Source: Streptomyces sp. MBT53 | GTDB taxonomy: Bacteria > Actinomycetota > Actinomycetes > Streptomycetales > Streptomycetaceae | Assembly: GCF_016654115.1 (NCBI RefSeq) | Contig: NZ_JAEQAZ010000055.1 | Location: 1 to 47,618, forward strand | Direction of reading: 5' to 3' | DNA length: 47,618 bases | Shown: positions 1 to 9,400 of the stretch, in pieces | How positions within the stretch are numbered: position 1 is the stretch's first letter | Layout: the number at the start of each line of letters is the position of its first letter | Notes under the pieces: model-generated | The model's input: only the letters and a program-made list of their open reading frames with translations | Told to the model about the DNA's origin: nothing | Database searches by the model: none | Program-made: the position numbers and the translations under genes

Positions 1-232
1 GGGGTGGCTGCCAGGGGTAGGTCAGGTGAGGCGTGGACGGGGTGTGCGGGGCACGCCGGTCGTACGGGTACGGGGCGTGCGGACCATGCGGCGGGTAGGG
101 GTCGTACGGGGACGGGGTGTGCGAACCGTGCGGGAGGTCAGGGTCGTACGGGTACGGGCCGTGCGAGTCATGCGGGTTGTACGGGTCGTGCGGGGCGGAT
201 GAATCATGCGGAGGGTACGGGTCGTAGGACAT
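1..232 (-). CDS. Pro/Tyr/His-rich protein, N-terminal part only
   Basis: A minus-strand reading frame opens at an ATG (230-232) and runs off the window edge without a stop, giving 77 visible residues. An AAGGAG ribosome-binding site lies six bases before the ATG, which makes this a real start. The visible part is low complexity: it begins MSYDPYPPHD and repeats PY, PH, DPY and PYPYD units with almost no hydrophobic residues, so it is probably disordered. Such tails often precede a membrane or DNA-binding domain in Streptomyces proteins, but the functional domain lies outside the window and I cannot name it. The gene diverges from the DUF3592-like gene, with about 190 bp between the two starts. 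Confidence 0.7.
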   Translation of the reverse strand, partial: MSYDPYPPHDSSAPHDPYNPHDSHGPYPYDPDLPHGSHTPSPYDPYPPHGPHAPYPYDRRAPHTPSTPHLTYPWQPP

Positions 233-423
233 CCCGTGCTCCTTGCGTGGCTCGGGTCCGTGGCGGCGGACCGCAGGGAGTTGGGCGGAGCGGGTCACGC
301 ATGTTACTCGCCGGTTGGGTGGTGTGGGTGCTTTTCGGTGAAGTGGGCGGTTGGTATGCGCTTGCCTCGTCAATGCCTGCTGACCACCGGTGTTACCCGA
401 GTTGACTGGGTAGGCTCCGGTGC

Positions 424-852
424 ATGTGGTGGGAGTGGGGGCTCTGTGGCGTCTTCGTGCTTCTCCTGGTGGCGATCGGCATCGGGGAGGGCCATGACGC
501 GTGGCGGAAGTTCCGGCTGAGCACGCGGGGGGAGTGGATCGAGGCGGACGTCGTCGGGGTGCGGGAGGACGACGACGGGGAGGGCGGGGCGCGCTTCTAT
601 CCGGTCGTGGCCTTCACCCCGCCCGGCAGCGACCGGGTCGTCGCCGAGTCACCGCACTACAAGACGTATCCGCCGGGGCCGGGAGCCTTCCCCGACGACA
701 GGGTCAGGGTGCTCTACGACCCCCTCGAGCCCGAGCGGATCGAACTCCACGGGTACCGGGGCGACGGCTTGGTCAAGACAGGCGTCACCGTGCTCCTGCT
801 GTTCGGCTGCGCCGTGTTCGTTCTCGTCGCGAAGGTCTTCACTGCTCCTTGA
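424..852 (+). CDS. DUF3592-like membrane protein
   Basis: A 142-residue protein with a hydrophobic segment at each end (about residues 5-20 and 118-138) and a soluble middle. The middle (GEWIEADVVGV, then FYPVVAFTPPGS, then VRVLYDPLEPERIEL) has the layout of DUF3592 proteins: a small beta domain between two membrane helices, with the usual 'V.YDP..P..' motif. Its molecular role is unknown. The ATG at 424 is preceded by TAGGCT at 411-416 with seven bases between and no clear Shine-Dalgarno, which suggests a leaderless transcript. The stop overlaps the stop of the convergent MFS gene by 14 bp, and there is no terminator between them. Confidence 0.75.
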   Translation: MWWEWGLCGVFVLLLVAIGIGEGHDAWRKFRLSTRGEWIEADVVGVREDDDGEGGARFYPVVAFTPPGSDRVVAESPHYKTYPPGPGAFPDDRVRVLYDPLEPERIELHGYRGDGLVKTGVTVLLLFGCAVFVLVAKVFTAP

Positions 853-2410
853 GCACCGGAAACCGCCGGGGCGCCAGGAACAGCAGCACCAGGAAGGCCA
901 CCGCGGCGGCGCACCCCGCGCCGATGTACACCGCGTGCACCGCGTCCGCGATCGCCCGCCGCGTCGCCTCCGGCACCGCACCCCCGTCCAACCCCCGTGT
1001 CACCGAGTCCAGATCGCTCGCCCCGCCCAGCCGGGACGCGAGCACTCCGTTGGCGACGGCCCCGAAGACCGACGCCCCGATCGTCTGGCCGGTCTGGCGG
1101 CAGAAGAGGACGGACGCGGTCGTCACGCCCCGCTCCTCCCAGCCCACCGTCGACTGCACCCCGACGATCAGCGGGAGTTGGAAGAGGCCGAGGGCCGCGC
1201 CGAGGAGCAGCATCAGGAGCATCGGCTGCCAGGCCGCGCCCGGGTACGGCAGGAACGGGAACGCGAACAGGATCAGCGTGGCCGTTCCGATCCCGAGCAT
1301 CGCCGTGTTGCGGAAACCGATCCGCCGGTACACGTGCTGGCTGAGCGCCGCCGACACCGGCCAGCTCAACGTCCATACGGAGAGCACGAATCCGGCCGCC
1401 ACCGGGGCCAGGCCGAGCACCGACTGCGCGTACGTCGGCAGGAACACGCTCGGTGCCACCATCAGCAACCCCAGTGCGCCCAAAGCCAAGTTGACGGCCG
1501 CGATCGTACGGCGGCGCCACACCCACCCGGGGATGATCGGCTCCGCCGCCCGGCGCTCGATCACCACGACGACTCCGGCCAGCACAAGTCCCGTACCGAA
1601 CAAGGCGATTGAGGGTGCCGACAGCCAGGGCCAGGCCACTCCGCCCTGCACGAGGGCCGTGATCAGGACGCCTCCGCACGCGAACACGGCCAGTGCGCCC
1701 GCCCAGTCGACGCGCGGGCGGGAGTCGCGGGTGCGTCGTGGTTCGTGGAGGTGTCGGACGATCAGCCACAACGCCACTGCTCCGACAGGGAGGTTGACGA
1801 GGAAGATCCAGCGCCAGCCGGCGTATGCCGCGAGCAGGCCGCCCACCCCCGGGCCCGCGACCGCCGACACCGCCCACACCGTGGACAACTTCGACTGGAT
1901 CTTGGGGCGTTCGCTGAGCGGGTACAGGTCGGCGGCCAGCGTCTGGACCGTGCCCTGCAACGCCCCGCCGCCCAGGCCCTGGACGACGCGGAACGCGATC
2001 AGCGCGCCCATGCTCCAGGCCACCGAGCACAGCAGCGAACCGGCGAGGAAGACCGCCGCGCCCGTGATCAGCACCGGCTTGCGGCCGAAGGTGTCGGAGA
2101 GCTTGCCGTAGACGGGGAGGGTGACCGTCACCGCGAGCAGGTAGCCGGAGAAGAGCCAGGAGAAGACGGAGAAGCCGCCGAGGTCGCCGACGATCTGCGG
2201 TACGGCCGTGGAGACGATGGTGGAGTCGAGGGCGGCCAGCGCCATCGCGAGCATGAGGGCCGCTACGACGGCTCCGCGGCGCCGGTCGGGAGGGGTCGGC
2301 GCGGGCTGCTCGGCCGCCTCGGTCCGTATCTCGGTGTCGCTGTCGCTGTCGCTGTCTGTGTCTGTGTCTGTGTCGCCGTCGGTCTCGGTGTCCCTGTCCC
2401 CCTGGTCCAC
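839..2410 (-). CDS. MFS drug exporter, DHA2 (EmrB/QacA) family, 14 TM
   Basis: A 523-residue integral membrane protein of the major facilitator superfamily, expected to export small hydrophobic compounds by proton antiport. The first helix carries the DHA2 motif LDSTIVSTAVPQI. The loop after helix 2 has the antiporter motif KLSDTFGRKPV, and motif C-like GPGVGGLLA follows in helix 5. Length and hydrophobic pattern fit 14 segments. I place the start at GTG 2408-2410, because AAAGGA lies five bases before it; an upstream GTG at 2431 has no ribosome-binding site. The N-terminal 30 residues are a highly acidic Asp/Thr/Ser run encoded by a hexanucleotide repeat, unusual for this family. The substrate cannot be inferred. 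Confidence 0.85.
   Translation of the reverse strand: MDQGDRDTETDGDTDTDTDSDSDSDTEIRTEAAEQPAPTPPDRRRGAVVAALMLAMALAALDSTIVSTAVPQIVGDLGGFSVFSWLFSGYLLAVTVTLPVYGKLSDTFGRKPVLITGAAVFLAGSLLCSVAWSMGALIAFRVVQGLGGGALQGTVQTLAADLYPLSERPKIQSKLSTVWAVSAVAGPGVGGLLAAYAGWRWIFLVNLPVGAVALWLIVRHLHEPRRTRDSRPRVDWAGALAVFACGGVLITALVQGGVAWPWLSAPSIALFGTGLVLAGVVVVIERRAAEPIIPGWVWRRRTIAAVNLALGALGLLMVAPSVFLPTYAQSVLGLAPVAAGFVLSVWTLSWPVSAALSQHVYRRIGFRNTAMLGIGTATLILFAFPFLPYPGAAWQPMLLMLLLGAALGLFQLPLIVGVQSTVGWEERGVTTASVLFCRQTGQTIGASVFGAVANGVLASRLGGASDLDSVTRGLDGGAVPEATRRAIADAVHAVYIGAGCAAAVAFLVLLFLAPRRFPVLKEQ
2335..2376. repeat. Hexanucleotide tandem repeat in the MFS N-terminus
   Basis: Seven head-to-tail six-base units on the plus strand, TGTCGC three times, TGTCTG three times, then TGTCGC. 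Read on the minus strand they encode alternating Asp-Ser and Asp-Thr just after the start of the exporter. The unit is a multiple of three, so copy-number change would lengthen or shorten the acidic tail without breaking the frame. Confidence 0.85.
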
Positions 2411-2811
2411 AGGATTCCTTTCCCCTTGCACCTATCTGCCGCGCACCAGCTTCCCACTTGAGCCTCACGTAGCGGCAGGGTGGAAGCTGAGCGGGCCGGT
2501 GGGTGGACCGGACCCCGAGATCGACTCCACCCGGCGGTGGAGAGCCCCTAGGGGTGCCTCCCCACTACGGCCCGGGGACGGTTCGTCCCGGCGGAGGAGG
2601 AGATGGACCCGGGGTCGTCCTTAACCTGGCTTTATGCCGCTGGGGGGCGGCAGACCGAACCGCCGGGGGTGGGGTTTTCCCCCGGGAAAGACTGCGCTGA
2701 GCACCAGCGCGCCGGACCCCCTCCCGCCGCCAGACTCATCGTCGTAACCACTTGAACCGCATCGACCGGACACCGGCACGCTCGTCTGCCGACCGACTTA
2801 GGAGACATACC
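2411..2811. other. Divergent intergenic region, MFS / ABC
   Basis: About 400 bp without a convincing gene. It must hold the promoters of the divergent exporter and ABC genes. I see a palindrome CCCCTAGGGG at 2545-2554 and a seven-base stem (CCGGGGG 2663-2669, CCCCCGG 2679-2685) with a T run in its loop. No promoter hexamers are clear enough to call. Confidence 0.4.
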
Positions 2812-3600
2812 GTGACATCGGCTGTGACCATTCCCAGGCACGGGGGCACTGGAGGGCGTACGGCCGTTGCCGCGCGAGCGCGGCAGGTCGTCAAGGCGTA
2901 CGGGGCCGGGGAGACCCGCGTCGTCGCCCTCGACCATGTCGACGTGGACATCGCCCGCGGCCAGTTCACCGCGATCATGGGCCCCTCGGGATCCGGCAAG
3001 TCCACGCTCATGCACTGCCTCGCCGGGCTCGACACCGTGACCTCCGGGCAGATCTACCTCGACGAGACCGAGATCACCGGCCTCAAGGACAAGAAGCTCA
3101 CGCAGCTGCGCCGGGACCGGATCGGGTTCATCTTCCAGGCGTACAACCTGCTGCCGACGCTGAACGCGCTGGAGAACATCACCCTCCCGATGGACATAGC
3201 CGGCCGCAAGCCCGACAAGGGGTGGCTGGCGCAGGTCGTGGAGACGGTCGGGCTGGCCGGCCGGCTCAAGCACCGGCCCAACCAGCTCTCCGGCGGTCAG
3301 CAGCAACGCGTCGCCGTGGCAAGGGCGTTGGCGGCCCGGCCCGAGATCATCTTCGGTGACGAGCCGACCGGGAACCTCGACTCCCGTGCGGGAGCAGAGG
3401 TGTTGGGCTTCCTGCGCCGGTCCGTCGACGACCTCGGCCAGACCATCGTGATCGTCACCCACGACCCGGTGGCCGCGTCGTACTCGGACCGCGTCCTCTA
3501 TCTCGCGGACGGCCGGATCGTCGACGAGATGTTCAAGCCGACCGCCGACGCCGTCCTCGACCGTATGAAGGACTTCGACGCGCGGGGGCGTACGTCATGA
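2812..3600 (+). CDS. ABC transporter ATP-binding protein (MacB/LolD type)
   Basis: A 262-residue ATPase subunit that powers a MacB-like (type VII) ABC system. Walker A GPSGSGKST is at residues 57-65, signature LSGGQQQR at about 159-166, Walker B IIFGDEPTGNLDS just after, and the H-loop VTHDP follows. These systems act mechanically on envelope substrates or export peptides and lipids. The GTG at 2812 follows AGGAG by seven bases, so the longer in-frame ATG at 2752 is rejected. The stop overlaps the permease start in an ATGA, so the two subunits are translationally coupled. It closely resembles the ATPase at 39605-40375; both end in GRTS and share the LDRMK..DA.GR tail. Confidence 0.95.
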   Translation: MTSAVTIPRHGGTGGRTAVAARARQVVKAYGAGETRVVALDHVDVDIARGQFTAIMGPSGSGKSTLMHCLAGLDTVTSGQIYLDETEITGLKDKKLTQLRRDRIGFIFQAYNLLPTLNALENITLPMDIAGRKPDKGWLAQVVETVGLAGRLKHRPNQLSGGQQQRVAVARALAARPEIIFGDEPTGNLDSRAGAEVLGFLRRSVDDLGQTIVIVTHDPVAASYSDRVLYLADGRIVDEMFKPTADAVLDRMKDFDARGRTS

Positions 3601-6170
3601 CCGTCCTCAAGACCTCGATGCGCAACTTCTTCGCCCACAAAGGGCGGATGGCGCTCTCGGCGATAGCCGTGCTGCTGTCGGTGGCGTTCGTGTGCGGCAC
3701 GCTGGTGTTCACCGACACGATGAACACGACCTTCGACAAGCTCTTCGCGGCCACCGCCTCCGACGTGACGGTCCTGCCGAAGGCGGCCAAGGCCGACGGC
3801 AGCACCCCGCAGAACGGTCTGCCCGAGTCGCTGCCGGCCTCCGTGCTCGCGCAGACGGCGAAGGCCTCGGGCGTCAAGTCCGTCGAGGGCGGCGTCAGTT
3901 CGATGAACGTGACCGTCGTCGACAGCGCCAACAAGAACATGGGGTCCTCGACCGGCGCGCCCACCATCGCGGGCAACTGGACGAAGAACGACCTGCGTTC
4001 GATGGAGATCACCTCCGGACACGCCCCGCGCGGCCCGACCGAGACCATGGTCGACGCCGACACCGCCGACAAGCACCACCTGAAACTGGGCGACTCGCTG
4101 CGCACCATCTCGCAGACCGGTGACTTCACCGCGCGGATCGTCGGCATCGCCACCTTCAAGGTGACCAACCCCGGTGCGGCCGTCGTCTACTTCGACACCG
4201 CCACCGCACAGCGCGAACTCCTGGGCGCCACCGGCCGGTTCACCCAGATCGGCGTCACCGCCGCGAGCGGTGTGACCGACGCGCAGCTCAAGCAGAACGT
4301 GACGCGGACCCTCGCCGCGACGGGGACGTACAAGATCCAGACGGCCAAGGAGAACGCCGACGAGAACCGTCAGGGCGTCGGCCAGTTCATGAACGTCATC
4401 AAGTACGCCATGCTCGGCTTCGCCGGGATCGCGTTCCTGGTGGGCATCTTCCTGATCATCAACACCTTCTCGATGCTGGTCGCCCAACGGACCCGCGAGA
4501 TCGGCCTGATGAGGGCCATCGGCTCCTCCCGCAAGCAGGTCAACCGCTCGGTGCTGGTCGAGGCGACCCTGCTCGGCATCGTCGGCTCCATCCTCGGTGT
4601 CGGCGCCGGTGTCGGCATCGCCGTGGGCCTGATGAAGCTGATGAGCGCGGCGGGCATGGACCTGTCGACACGGGACCTGACCGTCAAGTGGACCACCCCG
4701 GTGCTCGGCCTCCTCCTCGGTGTGATCGTCACCATCCTCGCCGCCTACCTCCCGGCCCGCCGCGCCGGCAAGGTCTCCCCGATGGCCGCACTGCGCGACG
4801 CCGGTACGCCGGCCGACGGCAAGGCCGGCTGGGTACGGGCACTGATCGGCCTGGTGCTGACGGGTGCCGGCGGTGCCGCCCTGTTCGCGGCGGCCACCGC
4901 GAAGAAGGCGACGGACGGCTCGCTGGTGCTCGGCGCGGGTGTCGTGCTCTCGCTGATCGGCTTCGTCATCATCGGCCCGCTGCTGGCCAACGGGGTCGTA
5001 CGGGTGATCAGCGCGGTCCTGCTGCGGGCCTTCGGGCCGGTGGGGCGCCTGGCCGAGCGCAACGCGCTCCGCAACCCCAGGCGTACGGGTGCTACGGGTG
5101 CGGCCCTGATGATCGGCCTCGCACTGGTCGCCTGCCTGTCGGTGGTCGGTTCCTCGATGGTCGCCTCGGCGACGAGCGAGCTGGACAAGTCCGTCGGCGC
5201 CGACTTCATCGTCCAGGGCAACCAGCGGATCGTCCCGCAGGCGGAGAAGGCGATGGAACAGGCACCCGACCTCGTCCACGTCACCCGCTACAAGGACATC
5301 GACGCCACCCTCACCTCGCCCGACGGCCAGAAGGACACCGACGGCATCACCGCCGCCGACCCGTCCTACGCCCAGGACCTGCGCCGCGCCACCACGGCCG
5401 GCGAACTGTCCGCCGCCTACGGCACCAACGCGATGTCGGTCGGCTCCAAGTACGCCAAGAAGCACGGCGTGCACGTCGGCGACACCATCAGCGTCGCCTT
5501 CAAGGGCGGCTCGACGGCGAAGCTGAAGGTCGCTGCCATCACGGACGACGACGTCGCCATCGACCAGGGGGCGCGGTACACCAGCATCGCCACGATGCAG
5601 AAGTACCTCCCCGCGAACAAGGTCCCGCCGAACGAGATCATGTTCGCCAAGGCCAAGGACGGCCAGGAGAAGCAGGCGTACGCGGCCCTGAAGAAGGCCA
5701 TGGAGCCCTACCCGCAGTACCAGGTGCGCGACCAGACCGACTACAAGCAGGAACTGAAGGACCAGATCGGCCAGCTCCTGAACATGGTCTACGGCCTGCT
5801 CGCCCTCGCGATCATCGTGGCGGTCCTGGGTGTGGTGAACACGCTGGCCCTGTCGGTCGTCGAGCGGACCAGGGAGATCGGTCTGATGCGGGCGATCGGG
5901 ATGTCCCGCCGCCAGCTCCGCCGGATGATCCGCATGGAGTCGGTCGTGATCGCCCTCTTCGGAGCGCTGCTCGGCCTCGGCCTGGGGATGGGCTGGGGGG
6001 CCACGGCTCAGCAGCTGCTCGCCCTCGAGGGGCTGAAGGTCCTGGAGATTCCCTGGGGGACGATCTCCGCGGTCTTCGTGGGGTCGGCGTTCGTCGGTCT
6101 GTTCGCGGCCCTCGTCCCGGCGTTCCGGGCGGGGCGGATGAACGTGCTGAACGCGATCGCCACGGATTAG
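3597..6170 (+). CDS. ABC transporter permease, two FtsX domains
   Basis: An 857-residue permease that partners the upstream ATPase. An N-terminal helix (about residues 20-40) is followed by a large extracytoplasmic MacB-type domain. The first FtsX domain is at about 265-400 (INTFSMLVAQRTREIGLMRAIG), a second extracytoplasmic region follows, and the second FtsX domain is at about 735-850 (VNTLALSVVERTREIGLMRAIG). The repeated 'RTREIGLMRAIG' is the family hallmark. Eight to ten membrane segments are expected. A strong hairpin terminator begins 19 bp after the stop, closing a two-gene operon. The substrate is unknown; a paralogous permease is on the other strand at 36948-39476. Confidence 0.93.
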   Translation: MTVLKTSMRNFFAHKGRMALSAIAVLLSVAFVCGTLVFTDTMNTTFDKLFAATASDVTVLPKAAKADGSTPQNGLPESLPASVLAQTAKASGVKSVEGGVSSMNVTVVDSANKNMGSSTGAPTIAGNWTKNDLRSMEITSGHAPRGPTETMVDADTADKHHLKLGDSLRTISQTGDFTARIVGIATFKVTNPGAAVVYFDTATAQRELLGATGRFTQIGVTAASGVTDAQLKQNVTRTLAATGTYKIQTAKENADENRQGVGQFMNVIKYAMLGFAGIAFLVGIFLIINTFSMLVAQRTREIGLMRAIGSSRKQVNRSVLVEATLLGIVGSILGVGAGVGIAVGLMKLMSAAGMDLSTRDLTVKWTTPVLGLLLGVIVTILAAYLPARRAGKVSPMAALRDAGTPADGKAGWVRALIGLVLTGAGGAALFAAATAKKATDGSLVLGAGVVLSLIGFVIIGPLLANGVVRVISAVLLRAFGPVGRLAERNALRNPRRTGATGAALMIGLALVACLSVVGSSMVASATSELDKSVGADFIVQGNQRIVPQAEKAMEQAPDLVHVTRYKDIDATLTSPDGQKDTDGITAADPSYAQDLRRATTAGELSAAYGTNAMSVGSKYAKKHGVHVGDTISVAFKGGSTAKLKVAAITDDDVAIDQGARYTSIATMQKYLPANKVPPNEIMFAKAKDGQEKQAYAALKKAMEPYPQYQVRDQTDYKQELKDQIGQLLNMVYGLLALAIIVAVLGVVNTLALSVVERTREIGLMRAIGMSRRQLRRMIRMESVVIALFGALLGLGLGMGWGATAQQLLALEGLKVLEIPWGTISAVFVGSAFVGLFAALVPAFRAGRMNVLNAIATD

Positions 6171-6188
6171 CCACTGTCTACGGGGGAG

Positions 6189-6236
6189 CCCGGCGCCGAG
6201 AAGTCACGGGGGACTTCTCGGCGCCGGGTTGTTTTG
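6189..6236 (+). terminator. Intrinsic terminator of the first ABC operon
   Basis: A perfect 17-bp stem (6189-6205 with 6212-6228) closes a six-base loop and is followed by a T-rich run (TTGTTTTG). It sits 19 bp after the permease stop. Confidence 0.92.
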
Positions 6237-6307
6237 TTGTCTGTTGACGGCGACTTTTTGGTTGGCAGTAAACGGGTGGTGGGCGGGCAAAGGCTTTCCG
6301 GGGGTTC

Positions 6308-6324
6308 AGGGGGCGGAGCCCCCT
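6308..6324. repeat. Dispersed GC palindrome AGGGGGC-GGA-GCCCCCT
   Basis: A seven-base perfect stem with a GGA loop, between the ABC terminator and mfd. The same element in inverted orientation is at 47569-47585. From memory this type of palindrome is common between Streptomyces genes; its function is unknown. Confidence 0.6.
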
Positions 6325-6443
6325 GGTACGCCGGCATCAACCCCGGGTGAGCCACCGCCGACGTACGCTGGAACCCCCCGGCCCCATACCGCGCGCGTCG
6401 GGCCCTTCGTGTTGCCCACCCCCCGGACGGAAGCGCCCCCTCC

Positions 6444-9400
6444 ATGAGTCTGCACGGTCTGCTCGACGCCGTAGTCAAGGACCCCGCCCTCGCGGAAGCG
6501 ACCCGCGCGGCGGCCGACGGCAACCGCATGCACGTCGACCTGGTCGGCCCCCCGGCGACCCGCCCCTTCGCGGTCGCGGCGCTCGCGCGTGAGGCCGGCC
6601 GCACCGTCCTCGCGGTGACCGCGACCGGGCGTGAGGCGGAGGATCTGGCGGCGGCTCTGCGCTCGCTGCTCCCGCCGGACGGCGTCGTGGAGTACCCCTC
6701 CTGGGAGACCCTCCCGCACGAGCGGCTGAGTCCGCGCAGCGACACCGTGGGCCGTCGCCTCGCCGTGCTGCGCCGCCTGGCCCACCCGAGGGACGACGAC
6801 CCGGAGACGGGCCCGGTCTCCGTTGTCGTAGCGCCGGTGCGGTCCGTGCTGCAGCCGCAGGTCAAGGGTCTGGGAGACCTGGAGCCGGTCGCCCTGCGGT
6901 CCGGCCAGTCCGCCGACCTGAACGCGGTCGTGGACGCGCTCGGCGCCGCCGCCTACGCGCGCGTGGAGCTCGTCGAGCGGCGCGGTGAGTTCGCCGTGCG
7001 CGGCGGCATCCTGGACGTGTTCCCGCCCACCGAGGAACACCCGTTGCGCGTCGAGTTCTGGGGCGACGACGTCGAGGAGATCCGCTACTTCAAGGTGGCC
7101 GACCAGCGCTCCCTGGAGGTCGCCGACCACGGCCTGTGGGCACCCCCCTGCCGTGAACTTCTGTTGACGGAAGACGTCCGCACGCGCGCGCGTGCCCTTG
7201 CCGAGGCCCACCCCGAACTGGGCGAGCTGCTCGGCAAGATCGCCGAGGGCATCGCCGTAGAGGGCATGGAGTCGCTGGCCCCGGTGCTCGTCGACGACAT
7301 GGAGCTGCTGCTCGACGTGCTGCCCAAGGGCGCGATGGCCGTCGTATGCGATCCGGAACGGGTACGCACGCGTGCGTCCGATCTCGTAGCCACCTCGCAG
7401 GAGTTCCTGCAGGCCTCCTGGGCGGCCACCGCGGGCGGCGGCGAGGCGCCCATCGACGTCGACGCGGCCTCCTTGTGGTCCATCGCGGACGTACGGGACC
7501 GGGCGCGCGAGCTGGACATGATGTGGTGGTCGGTGTCGCCGTTCGCCGCGGACGAAGAGCTGGACGCGGACACCCTGAAGCTCGGTATGCACGCCCCTGA
7601 GACCTACCGCGGTGACACCGCGAAGGCCCTCGCCGACACCAAGGGCTGGCTCGCGGACGGCTGGCGCACGGTGTTCGTCACCGAGGCCCACGGCCCCGCC
7701 GCCCGCACGGTCGAGGTTCTCGGCAGCGAGGGCGTCGCGGCCCGCCTGGAGACGGAACTCGGGGAAATCGCCCCCTCCGTAGTGCACGTGGCGACCGGAT
7801 CGATCGACTACGGGTTCGTCGATACGGCGCTCAAGCTCGCCGTCCTCACCGAGACCGACCTTTCCGGGCAGAAGGCCGCCGGCAAGGACGGCGTCCGGAT
7901 GCCGGCCCGCCGCCGCAAGACCATCGACCCGCTCACCCTGGAGGCGGGCGACTACATCGTCCACGAGCAGCACGGTGTGGGCCGCTACATCGAGATGGTG
8001 CAGCGCACGGTGCAGACCGCCACGCGCGAGTACCTGGTCGTCGAGTACGCACCCGCCAAGCGCGGCCAGCCCGGCGACCGCCTGTACATCCCCACCGACC
8101 AGCTGGAGCAGATCACCAAGTACGTCGGCGGCGAGGCCCCGACCATGCACCGGCTGGGCGGCGCCGACTGGACGAAGACCAAGGCGCGCGCCAAGAAGGC
8201 CGTCAAGGAGATCGCGGCCGACCTCATCAAGCTGTACTCGGCCCGGATGGCGGCCCCGGGGTACGCGTTCGGCGCGGACACGCCCTGGCAGCGCGAGCTG
8301 GAGGACGCCTTCCCGTACGCGGAGACCCCCGACCAGCTGACCACGATCGCCGAGGTCAAGGACGACATGGAGAAGTCGGTCCCCATGGACCGGCTGGTGT
8401 GCGGTGACGTCGGCTACGGCAAGACGGAGATCGCGGTACGGGCCGCCTTCAAGGCCGTTCAGGACGGCAAGCAGGTCGCCGTCCTCGTCCCGACGACACT
8501 GCTCGTGCAGCAGCACTTCGGGACGTTCACCGAGCGGTACTCGCAGTTCCCGGTCAACGTACGGGCGTTGAGCCGCTTCCAGACCGACACGGAGGCGAAG
8601 GCGACCCTGGAGGGCCTGCGCGAGGGCTCCGTAGACCTCGTCATCGGCACCCACCGCCTGTTCTCCTCCGAGACCAAGTTCAAGGACCTCGGCCTGGTCA
8701 TCGTCGACGAGGAGCAGCGCTTCGGCGTCGAGCACAAGGAGCAGCTGAAGAAGCTGCGCGCCAACGTCGACGTGCTGACGATGTCCGCCACCCCGATCCC
8801 CAGAACCCTGGAGATGGCGGTCACCGGCATCCGCGAGATGTCGACGATCACGACGCCCCCGGAGGAGCGTCACCCGGTGTTGACGTTCGTCGGCCCCTAC
8901 GAGGAGAAGCAGATCGGCGCCGCGATCCGCCGTGAACTCCTGCGCGAGGGCCAGGTCTTCTACATCCACAACCGGGTGGAATCGATCGACCGCGCGGCGG
9001 CACGACTGCGCGAGATCGTCCCGGAGGCACGCATCGCCATCGCCCACGGCCAGATGTCGGAACAGGCCCTGGAGCAGGTGGTCGTCGACTTCTGGGAGAA
9101 GAAGTTCGACGTCCTGGTGTCGACCACGATCGTCGAGTCCGGCATCGACATCTCCAACGCGAACACGCTGATCGTTGAACGAGGCGACAACTTCGGCCTG
9201 TCACAGCTCCACCAGCTCCGCGGCCGGGTCGGCCGAGGCCGCGAGCGCGGTTACGCCTACTTCCTGTACCCCCCGGAGAAGCCCCTCACGGAGACGGCCC
9301 ACGAGCGCCTCGCGACGATCGCCCAGCACACGGAGATGGGCGCGGGCATGTACGTGGCGATGAAGGACCTGGAGATCCGCGGAGCCGGAAACCTCCTGGG

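Noticed and set aside
3498..5474. Long minus-strand frame opposite the first permease
   Set aside because: Composition is typical of an antisense shadow; the permease on the plus strand has clear FtsX domains.
6306..9047. Open frame of over 900 codons antisense to mfd
   Set aside because: Shadow of mfd produced by GC-rich third positions: its sequence is Arg/Gly/His-rich low complexity with no domain, while mfd is unmistakable.
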